From: Phoronis australis
Taxonomy: Eukaryota; Phoronida; Phoronidae
NCBI GenBank assembly: GCA_002633005.1
Contig: NMRA01000546.1
Coordinates: 178,106 to 242,105, forward strand
Direction of reading: 5' to 3'
Length of the DNA stretch: 64,000 nucleotides
This document shows positions 34,801 through 46,800 of this stretch, in pieces. How positions within the stretch are numbered: position 1 is the first letter of the stretch; the number at the start of each line of letters is the position of its first letter. Below the pieces are notes generated by a model. It was not told the origin of the DNA and searched no databases. It saw only the letters and a list, made by a program, of their open reading frames with translations. The position numbers and the translations under genes are program-made.

Positions 34801-37800
34801 CTTCCGGTGCAATATGACCGTACCTGCACCCAATTTGGAGCTATTAAGCCTCAAAGTTGGTCGGAAGAAGAATAAGAATGAGAATAAGAATAAGAAGAAT
34901 AAAATTGAAGAAAACCCAGGAACAACAGTACTCTGCGCTTACACGTGCAGAGTAATAACTTAATGATGTCTTGAGCCTCCAGCAACTCAAATCACATCCG
35001 ACCAGTATGACAACATTCACAGGAGGGCCTCAACATGCCGGATAACCCGGGTGTGATCTCAGCGACCTGAGTGCACTCGGCCATTTATAAACAAATTAGC
35101 ATTCACAGAACTCAGTGCGTGGTAGGCGGAGCTAAGTTCATTCACAGTAAATATCAAAGGAAGGGAATTGTATTTCTATAAGAAGAACAAAGACAAGGCG
35201 ATTTACTTCTCGTTGAAGGCAACATGTCACCACGTGTACAGCACCATTCTTTTTCAATTTGCTGGTGCTTCAATATGAGTCAGGTTCAATGTTAATAACT
35301 CATCTGGTTTTGTAGAAATTTGTGTGAGAAAATAATGACGTGCGATGTCTTCAGCCAGAGTTCAGCAGTTTAGGACTAACCCGTTGCTCTTTTGTGGGCA
35401 TTTATTGTCATNGTGTTTAACGCTGAGAATTACAGTTGTCTAACGGTTGACACATCAGAATAATTGCTGATTGAAAAGGACAAATTTTAAGAAGAAAAAT
35501 GCACCTAATGACCCCATGTTTGCACTAAATGACCTGAAATTTTGGATTCCGGTTTGATTTACTTGTGGCAATCAGACCTGTCAATTTGAAGGGTCTAGTA
35601 TAAAAATTTAGTTTGCACCTAATGACCTTTGACCTATTTCACCTGATTGGATGACTCGATTACTTAGAAAAGTAATTTTTTAAATTGTCATTTTGACTTA
35701 TACCTGTGCACCAAATTTTAAAAAGATAGCTTTATAACTGAAGGAGGAGTAGCATTTTGAAAATTATATGACCTGTTGTAATAGAAAGGGGTCGGCTGGC
35801 TAAGCAGACACACAAGTTCGGGCCTATTAACACGGTGCAAGAGCAAAGTCTGGAGAATACTCACATTGCGTCCGCACAGGACGGCAGCGAACTCCAGAAG
35901 GCCCAGACGATCTTGTCACGTGGTCTTGATGGTTGACTCGTCACGTGATAGGAGTATGACCTCGGCTGGGCTCTTCTGGCGTTAGATGTCGCACCAGGCC
36001 AAGACCAACATTGTTAACAAAAGGACATCACAACATAGAGACGCCACAGCCGAGACTAACGTCGACATTTACTACATTCCTCCCTTCCCTAAAGAAAAGG
36101 AGTGGAGCCCTTATAGTAAATGGCGAACGTCATTCCCAACCTCTAAACATAAACCCTTGACCTATGATTGCAGTGACAAGACCTTAAACCCTATAACTAA
36201 CATGATGAAGAGTGACCTTGTAAAGAATTACTGATTAAAATTAAATCCAACTATTCTCCCCCCCTACCAAAAAAACACTAACAAATAAGACACACAGTCA
36301 TAGCATATATCCACTATAATAGTCGAACATGACTAAAAACAGGAAAAAAAAAGAAAAATATGCCCCACTAATACAAGTACCAGGGGGCATAGAATTTCTG
36401 GACTATGATATGACAACACTCTTATTGTTGGTGATGACATGGCGAGAGNTATACACAAATACATGCACATACAAATTAAAAAATATGTTAAGATTACAAT
36501 GACTTATGATTGCGAATGTAAAAAATCATTTTCATGCATACACATGCATAAAACTCTATAAAGAAATTTTGATACTATTTGGAATAAAACCCTATTTTCA
36601 TTTGGGTTGAGTTCTTGACCTTATTGAAGAAATTATATTTGTTGTACAATTGTGTAATTTCAGATTTTTTTGTAAATATTAAGGTATTGTATAACACACC
36701 CAATAAATTTTTCATGGTTTAGTGCATGTCATGCGCGTCTGCTGTTTCAAATACTATAAAACCAACCATCAACAGGCTGTATTGATGTTTTGGGCTAGAA
36801 ATGGTTAGGCGTACTTGTTATTAGTGTCAACTTAGCGTTGACGTTAAGGGAATGGAAATGCTAGTCTTGGCTCGAAGTTAAAAGCTTAATTTCAATGTTT
36901 TTTGTTGTAAGCCGATGGATTTAACAGTGGAGCTTGGACGCGATGGTACACCTGAAAGGGTCACTACAGTCGTATTACACCACTGGGTGGCGCTTAACAT
37001 TGACTGTTGAAACTTATTCAAATTTAACCTTTCCTTCTGTTACGGCAGACGGTAATTAACAAACTAACAAAATCATTGGTTTTAACCCCAAAGCCACAGT
37101 TTGTATGCAATTATTACGCAATAAAAGATAGTGCGTTTAAACTGCCAAACTACTCCATGTTATATTAATTGGGTGAAAAGTGAATGTCGACTAGCTAAAC
37201 GTCTTTACAAATCCAAAATATTTGAACAGCTCCTGAAGTTTTCGCTAAACTTTCCGCTTGCCAGCAATAAGTATTTAAGAAAAGTGAAAGAAGAGCAAAA
37301 TGTGAGTTAAAGTGTGACAAAATAACCATCGTATACTCAGAACAAGTAAATGCCAGTCGTAGCAATCACATTCAACTTAAACTGTCCAGCTAACACTGCA
37401 CGTGCAAATCCCTAATGAGCTTGCCACAGGTAGAAATTAATCCGTCACTTAAGATATTGAGGACCACTAGGACTACATTTTACTCGAACTTTATTTCAAA
37501 TCAAACGGCAGTCTCATCAATGATGGTGAGATTTATATCAACCTAAGCATTAAATCCAAAAGTTAAATATTGATAAACTAAATTATGGTTCCAATTGTTA
37601 TTTGATTGACGATACTTTATAAGAAATCAGAATCCATACAGACCCAGAACTTTTTTCCAATATTCTATGATTTGGATGAATTAAATTTCATAGAATCACC
37701 GTTTTCACAATGGGGCCTCTCAAACTTAAATCTTGCCCTGTGAAAGACCAATGTTTACCTCTTTTGTTCAATAACGTGAGTCTTTGTTTTGTGTAGAATA

Positions 37801-40800
37801 AGAATTTTGCAACGAAGGGCAAATTTCATATAACATATTTTTAAGACAATTTTGGGATGACAACCAATTCTACGGCACTATTTTAAACTTTCGAATTTTG
37901 AAGTAGAGTTTAAGCATGACTACATAACAGGCCTGAATAATGAGGGCAAGTATGAATTTTGTTTAAAATCATATTTTTTCGAAAACTGGAAATTCCATAG
38001 TATATTAAAGAAGTTTGATTGTATTTAAAAAAACAAAGGCAACACGATTTATTTATCTTTGAAGACAGAACTTTTCCATATATACAGTAGCGTACCTCTT
38101 CGCTTTTTGCTTTGCTGTTCTTTACCGCTTCTTCAAAGTGGGTAAAATTACAACAATGGTGTGAGATATAAATAAAATTGATGTGAGAAAAACATGGAAT
38201 CAAAAATGATTGTGAATGTTTCTCAATTTCTCTTAGTTACGTGCAGTACATTTAACCAGTAACATTTGTCAAATCTGCATTTACATGTAGTTTGTTGACA
38301 TTGCTTGTCTCGAGGATAGTGCTTCATACCTCCCTTACATTAAAGGTAGTCGCCCTCTCTAATAGAAATCAAGCGGGGGTTCAGCAACGCTAGGACCTAA
38401 GCTAGGACCTAGCTTGAACCTACCCAAAGCCATGTGTTCCCATTTAAAATATATAACAAGATCTCATGAAATCTCCCGAAGTCTTGCCTTTTAGTGAGGT
38501 CATCGCGTTACTGAACGGGAGCAGGATTCGTGGAGCTCCTACTTTTCCTTATTTTGTCAATTTTTAAAACAATTTCTACTTCCTATACTAGTTCTTTAGA
38601 TTCTTACCTTTTAAAAATGGTATGGGAAAATATTCATTCTTTTTTAATTTTCCTCAATTTCGTAATTTCTGACTACCTAATTGCGCTCAATAACTGGAAA
38701 TCATAACCTGTGTAAAATGTAACATATCATTTAAGCTCGATTTTTGGTTCACTTAAATTTCACCTATTATTCACATGAATACCAAATTGTCTTCAAAGCC
38801 GAGCCAAAGATGAATCAAGTGTTTTCAACACCTATGCATTTTGAAATGGTGACAGATTTATTTTTGTTTATATTTTAAGCAAAAACCATTAACTGTTGTC
38901 AAATGTCTGACATTTTCTAAATATCCAAAAACTATAAAGACAGCTCTTCATACCAATTCCTAAAACTATACAGTACATCGATATATCCATCCGCTGGCAA
39001 AGGTTCTACTTGAAATGTGTCTGTGATATGTATGAGGAGTTTTCGACTTTAGTTTAACCTTATCTTTCCTCGACCCAAGTAATCTATTCGGAATTTAAAG
39101 CTTTCACTAAAAGCATTCCGATGCGATTCATCGAACAACCGGTAGTTTTAGGAAACATCATCCGTAAGCTAGAGTTTACAAAAGGTGCGAATCGTTACCT
39201 TCTGGTGTACTAATTTCATCAGTTACTGACGAGAACAAGATGCATGTATGCAGGTTCTAGGACCATCGTACGACCTAAAATACAAGTCCTATATAATGTT
39301 TCATGAGCTCTATTGAATCGAACGTCACTTGCAAGAACTTTTTAAGAAGCTCGTCAGAATCAGTGCTCTCTCTTTAAATTTCTGCGAACTCATGACACTT
39401 GACGTAAAACCAGAGTGTGTTTAGAACAAACTAATTGCTATGAAACACTTCGCAACTATAAAATGTATATTTATGACTGAAAACTGGTGCATCAACCAGA
39501 ATGTTTGTCTGTCTGACGTAGGATTCTGTCCTCAGACTACCGTGGAGCCAAATAAGGTCAATTACACTGTACCCCAAAAATCCTGTTTCAAAACATTTGA
39601 CACGACCTCATGGTAATTTTACCCGATGAATGCACTGTGTAACCTGAATAAATTAATCAGTTTCAGCTCCAAAAGCACGTGCTCCGAAAACTCATTACGA
39701 GATCGACATTTTTCAAAAGCATGACGACCTGTCCGAGAAGCCAGTAAATCGGCCACGTTCGCCTGTGGATGAAAGGGAGAATGGTGCGTATTGTTATCTT
39801 TAGTGTAGTAGCTACACTGAAACATGTACTTTCATAAAGTATTAATTACTCAAATATTTGAGAGTGCGCTGACGCGTACATTACGAGAACTATTTCTGTC
39901 AAGTTTCGTTAAAGCTCCAACGTATGATAAAGGATGTTATTGAAAGAGCAAATACAAAATTACTTATGCAAATGTTGCGAACCCTTATGTGAAGATGGAA
40001 GTGATCGCTATTAAAATCACTATTAAGACACAGAACAGTGTTTTAGTGGACTGTCGCTTCAATTCCTCCCAGAATTTGATAAATGTCAATTTTTATCCTT
40101 ATAGCGATTATAAATGGAACGACTGGTGGTGTTATTCGCTGGAAAGAGGTTGAATTTAGAGTACCTTCAAATGCAGTATGTGGACACATACACGTTGAAA
40201 TAGTAGATCAGCCGTTATTAGTGCAAGCAGTGATTGACAACACGAACGGCAGGGCTACACTCCATCGTCAGAGAATATGCGTGACTTGTGCGGATGAAGA
40301 TGTGATATTCTCAGAGCCAGTCGAAGTGCGAGTGACTGTTAGAACAATGTTGGAAGGACTATATCTCCAACAACTAGACAGAGAAGGCTTTTGCATATTG
40401 CGTGAAAAGAATGGTGAAGTAACGGATGTTACTGAAGAGTGCAATGTCAGGGTACAAGGAGAAGAAATATTTTTCTACTGCAAAACATTTTCGATTTTTC
40501 GTACTGCATGGGTGGGCGCTGCCAAACTTCTCAGGCCCATCAAAAATATTATATTTACGTCGTACTCGTGTAAGTTATGCCCGTACATAGAAGGTGAACC
40601 TCATGGAGGGTTGACAATTATGGTATTTTGCCATGGCATCGATGTCGTCTGTTCTGCTAACCTTCAACATGAATGCATACGTGAAAGCTGGTGCTTGACA
40701 GATAAAACCTCACTCATCTTTGAAGTTGAGTGCCTGGGCGTTAAGAGTAACGAAATGAAACTGATCTCGCATGAGTTTGAGCTTGATAGAGACTGTTGTG

Positions 40801-43800
40801 AAAGCACTGGTACATCATTTGGAGAATCTAAGCCTGGCGTTAAACCTCTTGTAGCTGACAAGGTTAATGTGAAGCTGAGGGTATCAAACTATCCGAAACC
40901 ACTGCTAGACAGGCCTGAGAAGGTTCATGTACATGTAAGTACTTGTTTTACGTGTTGGGGTGTCAATATGGTCGTGCAGATATTCTTGTGAGGTTGCACT
41001 TGGCATTTGGTGTATTTATACTGTACCGTGAATCCGCGTTTCTGTTACATTGCTCGGAAGAAGTTAAAATGGCTAAGGGGAAAGGAGAAATGGATATCCA
41101 TTTAAGAGTGTTTGTTGATCCATAATCAATGTTTTGGATCATCTGCGATTCATAAAGGTTATGGAAGCTGTTCTAAGAAAATTGACATGGATAAGACACA
41201 TCTTAAGTTAAGTTCATTCCAAGATTTAACTTAAATTTGTTTCAAGAAGTAGGAGACAAATTTGACTAAAATTTTTGACTTACCTTTTGTCTTAAATTTA
41301 CTAACTTGCAGGATGTGAAACTTGCATAGTTGGAAGTTAAGACAAATCTTAAAGATAATTCCAAAATGAATTTAACAGCCCCATGATTTCCACGCACACC
41401 AAATCAATACTCTTTAAAATATCACGTTAGTGTGTGCATTATGTTTTTATTGATTTAGACAATACAGTCGGTGTAACATGACGTTTTGAATCCATGGGAA
41501 ACATACCTGGGGTCACGTTCAACGCTGAAAAACTGACTGTTTGGTTATTTTCATCAAGATTGTGACACATTGGCTTAGTGGTTTTGAACTCTGGACTCCT
41601 GTTTGTGGGACCAGGTTTCGAGCCCTCGACTGACAATCGAGTCTTGCACAAAGGTGTCATCTACTCCTCTGTGCTCCGTCTTACAAGTGATTGTACATGT
41701 ATGCAAGGTAGTGAACGAGAAGTGAATGAAAACCTGGATTCAACGAGAAAGCAATTTCCGGGGGTGTTCTAAAAACGATCAAATTGAAGCTCCTCGCGTG
41801 ATTAAATGGAATTTCCTTAAATTTTTACCCCTGGGTTTCATATTTAATGGAATCTTATTCTGAGCGGCGAAACATTGGCGAGTAACATGACGAAATGAGG
41901 AAGTTAGACAGGGAACAACTTCCTATACGACCACCACACCGGCACGGAATCGGCAGGTTGGAAATCGAGAGTTTTTGGATTGCGATACTAGGGCCCATTG
42001 CACTTTTCAGCCAAATTGCTCCACCATCGTTGCTGTCGGCCTTTTTTGTTCGAACAGCTTTTCGCTCGCGGTTTCTTGCTCTATAGTAGATGTAGTGATC
42101 AAACGTGATGTGAAATGCGGTGAATTTATGAAATATACGGGTCAATTGCGATTAAAATGTAACAACACTAGATAAACCATAAGCAGTTTGAAATTCTGTA
42201 GTCAAGACGAGCTTCGAAACTAATTTAGGGGGAATTACAGTCTGACTTTGGCATTTGCAGTAGCGACTTCGAGCCCATTTGAAATTTTTCCAAGGTGGCC
42301 CAATAGGAAGCTTTAATGTAACAAAACTAGATAAACCATAAGCAGTTTGAAATTCTGTAGTCAAGACGAGCTTCGAAACTAATTTAGGGGGGATTAGAGT
42401 CTGACTTTGGCATTTACAGTAGCGACTTCGAGCCCATTTGAAATTTTTCCAAGGTGGCCCAATAGGAAGCTTTTGCAATGTCTTCCAAAGTTAGCTCATT
42501 TTCATCTCTGTTCTTGACCTTCTGCAACTGTTTCACAGATAAAAGTTTTACTTAGAATTTGAAGGAAACAAATGACAAGATAGGAAGAAACACGTTATTG
42601 CAAGACTATAGTAAGGATTGTTATAAAACCATGCATAGGTGGACTCGTATAGAAGGCAGTGACACTGCAATGGATCAGCAACAAATCGATCTGTGTTTGA
42701 CTTGACACACTAACTCAATGTTTTAAGAACCATGCCTAATGTGGTAAACAAGCTTCTAAACTAAAAGTAACTTAAGCTTTTTGAAAGAGGTTTTGTGATT
42801 CGCTGCTGAGCTTCAATCAAACTATAATTCATCAAAACTTGCAATAAGCCGATGTTAATGAAAAGATGGAATGGCAAAGGCATCAGATTTGTCTACGACG
42901 TACACTGTAGTTGTCAGTTATGCTAAATTTGTGGTGGCGGGGGCAAAGTATTTAGGGCCTTACCTCGCTTAGGTTTGCTTCTGATCTACGCTTTTTCAAA
43001 ACCTTAATTCCGCAGCCATGTGCTGATGACCGAGCCAAGTGACAGTATAATCATGACCTTTTTCATACAGCCGAGTTGAAGACCGGGAGCTTGGAGACGT
43101 GGTTGTTATGAAGGTGTACCAACTGTCAAAAGAAAACAAAGCTGTCCTCCTACGTTCAAGGAAAGTCCAAGTGAGTATCAAATACAAACAATCAAATACC
43201 TGCTCACCTTCAACGCATTGTTTACTTGTTGCTATGGAACAGTGTGCTCACCTACAGGGGTGCATTCTGTTGTCAGACTTCTGGGACGTCCCAAAATGAC
43301 CACTCAGCTGATTTAGAATGTTTTTACTTCTACCAAAACACCTTTTTGAAAGATAACAAACATAATTCCACTTAACAGTTGATAGGTTTCAGCCCAATTT
43401 CAGTCTTGTTTGACCTGCATGTATGGGTGTCCCTTATACGGGCCGTATTCATGTATTTCGTGTCTGTTTTTGCGCTCCCTTCTTTTGGCAGATGAGTTTC
43501 TTTTTTAAAGTCATAACAGATAATATCGACGGGTAGACTTATTAACGTCTGTCCTATTTTTCAAGTTGACTGATAAAACTTCATGAATTTAGACATATGT
43601 GATTATGTAATCCTACCAGGAATGCACGTCTGCCTAAAAAGATGGTGAAAGGAAATGTTAAATGCTTAAAAACCGTTTCATGGGATTTGTTTTTTTCTCA
43701 TTAAGTCATTGATAAGCTTGTATGAACACACTTGGCTGGTTTTAAATGAGACAGTTCTTCTACAGTAGGTGTTTGTTGAAAAGAATGGTCTCACGGATCT

Positions 43801-46800
43801 GCAACTGGTGTAAGGATTGCCGCTGACTGAGAGATGTGATCTACGCTCATTTGTTTGCATCATGTGCACGATAGATGACGTCAAGACGTGAAAATACGAT
43901 ACAAAACTACGATTTAGCTGCTAATTCATTCAATCTTGTTACCTTGACGTGAGCTGTCGATTCAGAATCCTTTATTTGACGCATCCGGCTCAACGCCCAG
44001 GCATAACTCTCCGTCTCCAATGGTTTTCTTAGAAAGCGGTGACAGCTTAAGCCATATAGAACATTTAAGCACAGACTCTACGACAGCATCTGGACATATG
44101 TTATCGCACGTTGTGGTCAATCGATATTAAACATTGACTCTATGTTTCTTCATAAAACTGGTACTGGATTGCAGTTTTTTTTTGGTTTCCGGTATCGTAC
44201 CAAACCTAACCCAGATGGCCATTTTATTTCCACCCTTGAATCTTGGTATCTTTAGCCAACGTTAATTCGAGATATATGGATAACGACCTCACAGGGCCAT
44301 CAAATGATGAATACTTTTAACGCATACGTGTTTGGTCACTGAAACCCTTATAAAAAGTGCCCGCTTTAGTCTTGAACAACGCCTTGACAAATCTGAGTCT
44401 CTCTTAACCTCTAGATTTCACGTACTAAATATTGCATGTATTAATTTTTAAATATTAACAAATAATGCACTGAACTACAAACAGTAATCTGTTTGCAAAA
44501 CAGAGTTCTGGGCAAAGCGACTTGCATAAAAACAATTTTTATCCAAACCTGAATGCAGCTGGGTCCTATATTTCCAGATTCAAAAAGACACGACTACTGA
44601 ATCACCTTCAACACCTGCTTGTCTTCCCTCAAAACTACGTAAGTATATTGTAACTCAATTCTTTCGATAACAACTTCTCTCACATAACCTTGAATGTGTA
44701 ACGAAATGACTTGTTAATAACAACGAGTACTGTTTTGATATTACGTGGGCGAATCACAAAGTAGTACAGAGTAGAAATCCAAACGCCTTGCATTTTATTA
44801 TCAGAAAAACAGTAAAAGACAAGGTTATGATTGACAAATCGGGAGTCGCAACGGAACATACTCCCAGTCGGAAGGACAAGCAAACAACCTCTTAAACCGA
44901 CCCAGTTTCGGCCGCGAATTCCATATCCACGTTCACTCAAACGGAGACGAACCCCCAACTCCAAAAGCGCAGCGAGACTGTCTAGCTGTTCTGCTTCAAG
45001 TTCAATTCAGTGTTCACGCTTGCTAACTGTTATTTATAAGCACTTTTTTAAGTATTACTGTTACAACTTCAAACTAGAAAGATTATTGTCACGGCGTGAC
45101 AATAACGGACTCTGCGCGTGCATATTACATGAATTATGGGAAGTTACTGACAGCAACCCGTTTACCAATATGAAAAGGAATTCTTTAAAATTGTAGGAGA
45201 AATTACATATTAATTTTTTGATGACCTTTCCACTAATTGACCTCTTCCGGTGAATTATGAGCCCCGATGAGAGAATAATTGTAAACTCGATTAAAAGTGT
45301 GCTTAATGCTAAAAATCACCGATGTTTTACTTTAAGCACATCAGAATACAAGATGAATGAATTGGTCAAACTTTCAGAAGAAAAATGCACCCAATGACCC
45401 CATGGGTGCACCAAATGACCTGAAAATTTAGAATTCAAACTCAATCGCACTTAGTAATCAGATACCTAATTCTGAAGTCTCTAGCTCAAAACTTTAGTTT
45501 GCACCCAATGACCTTTGACCTATTTTTTCCGATTGGTTAGGCCTAGTGCAAAGTAAAGTAGGGTCTTCACTTGGCATGTTGACTTACACCAGTGTGCTGA
45601 AATTGAAAAGAATTCCTTGAAAAACATAAGAGATATAACATGTTGAACGTTACATGACCTTTGCACTAATTGACCTTATCCGGTGCATTTTAAGCATCTT
45701 TAGGAGAATTATTGCAAAGCACATGGAAAATGTGTTTAACGCTGAGAATCACAGTTGTCTAACGGTTGACACATCAGAATACTTGCTGATTGAAAAGGTC
45801 AAATTTTCAGAAAAAAATGCACCTAATGACCCCATGTTTGCACTAAATGACCTGAAACTTTGGATTCCGATTTGATTTACCTGTAGCAATCAGACCTGTC
45901 AATTTGAAGCGTCTAGCTCAAAATTTCAGTTTGCACCTTATGACCTTTGACCTTTTTGACCTGATTGGATGACCCGATTACTTAGAAAAGTGACTTTTTA
46001 AATTGTTATGTTGACCTTTACCTGTGCACCGAATTTGAAAAAGATAGCTTCAAAACTGTAGGAGGAGTAGCATTTTGAAAATTATATGACATTTGCACCA
46101 AACGACCTCTTCCGGTGCAATATGGAATATGATTATATAACCGATCAAAATTTATACACTGTCAAAAGTCATATGCTGAATTTAAAGACCGTACCTGCAC
46201 CCAATTTGGAGTTATTAAGCCTCAAAGTTGGTCGGAAGAAGAATAAGAAGAATAAGAAGAAGAAGAATAAGAATAAAATCGAAGAAAACCCAGGAACAAC
46301 AGTACTCTGCGCTTACATGCGCAAAGTAATAATATTTAATAGATTCCAATTTGAATATTTGCTAAGAATGATGAATGTAATTTACAATTGCTATGTTTAA
46401 GATAAGCCTATTAACAAAAGTAAGGTCTCAGTTTTAGCAAACCAAGTGCACGGGGCACGCAATAATAAAATAGCCACAAGGTTGAGCAGAAAACCTCAAA
46501 TTCGTTCGACTATGAAAAAGGAGAAATTACTCTGGAGAAACGGGTGACGGCTTTTTACATTCCCAGCACAATTTGCTAAGAGTGCAAGGGGTTGACATAA
46601 GTGATTTAGTGATAAAACAATAAACGTGGAAGACTGAACTACGAACGCAAAATTGACCTCAATTGTGCAGGCCTATTTACTTTTTTCTCTATGCCATTCC
46701 TGTTCGCGCCAACCCTGCGTTTGAACTTTTTTCAAACTCAAGACTCCTCTCAGTAATTGCCAAAAACCTCCCTCACTCTTTTTAGAGTTAACGATAATAA

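Larger units (their letters stand above)
33774..34959 (+). repeat. dispersed repeat R8, copy 1 (hairpin-bounded, DR1-rich)
   Basis: It starts with AACTAGAAAGA and an 8-bp perfect hairpin, TATTGTCA-(5)-TGACAATA, then ACTCTGCGCGTGCGTA. It ends with a GAATAA-rich tract and a second hairpin, ACTCTGC...GCAGAGT. The interior is built from units of about 415-440 bp, each opening with an ATGACCTTT(G/C)CAC(T/C) block (33924, 34339, 34779). Flanks differ from those of copy 2, which indicates mobility. Perfect TGACCTTTGACCT (DR1) sites lie at 34218 and 34627. Confidence 0.85.
40935..43070. other. intron with possible micro-exon, SINE-like segment and tandem duplication
   Basis: There is no clear long exon. 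The region includes the tRNA-like segment at 41571, the 159-bp duplication at 42156 and a possible 23-nt exon at 43016-43038. Confidence 0.5.
45074..46332 (+). repeat. dispersed repeat R8, copy 2 (hairpin-bounded, DR1-rich)
   Basis: Same organisation as 33774-34959: start hairpin TATTGTCA-(5)-TGACAATA, units opening at about 45222, 45654 and 46086, a GAAGAATAA-rich tract, and an end hairpin. It carries perfect DR1 sites at 45509-45521 and 45941-45953. The last unit has an extra stretch of about 65 bp at 46125-46190 that is absent from copy 1. Confidence 0.85.

Noticed and set aside
33809-34953. Terminal inverted repeats with target-site duplication for R8
   Set aside because: ACTCTGC and GCAGAGT do lie near the ends, but the flanking AATAAC is present in both copies and belongs to the repeat, so no true target-site duplication is shown.
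35986-36234. 82-codon plus-strand open frame
   Set aside because: It lies inside the LTR-like insertion and has no similarity to a known protein.
40083-40104. ATG at 40083 as start of a separate ZU5 gene
   Set aside because: A good acceptor (TTATCCTTATAG) lies just downstream at 40104, and the phase-1 entry there matches the linker exon at 29992-30046, so the ATG is more likely intronic.
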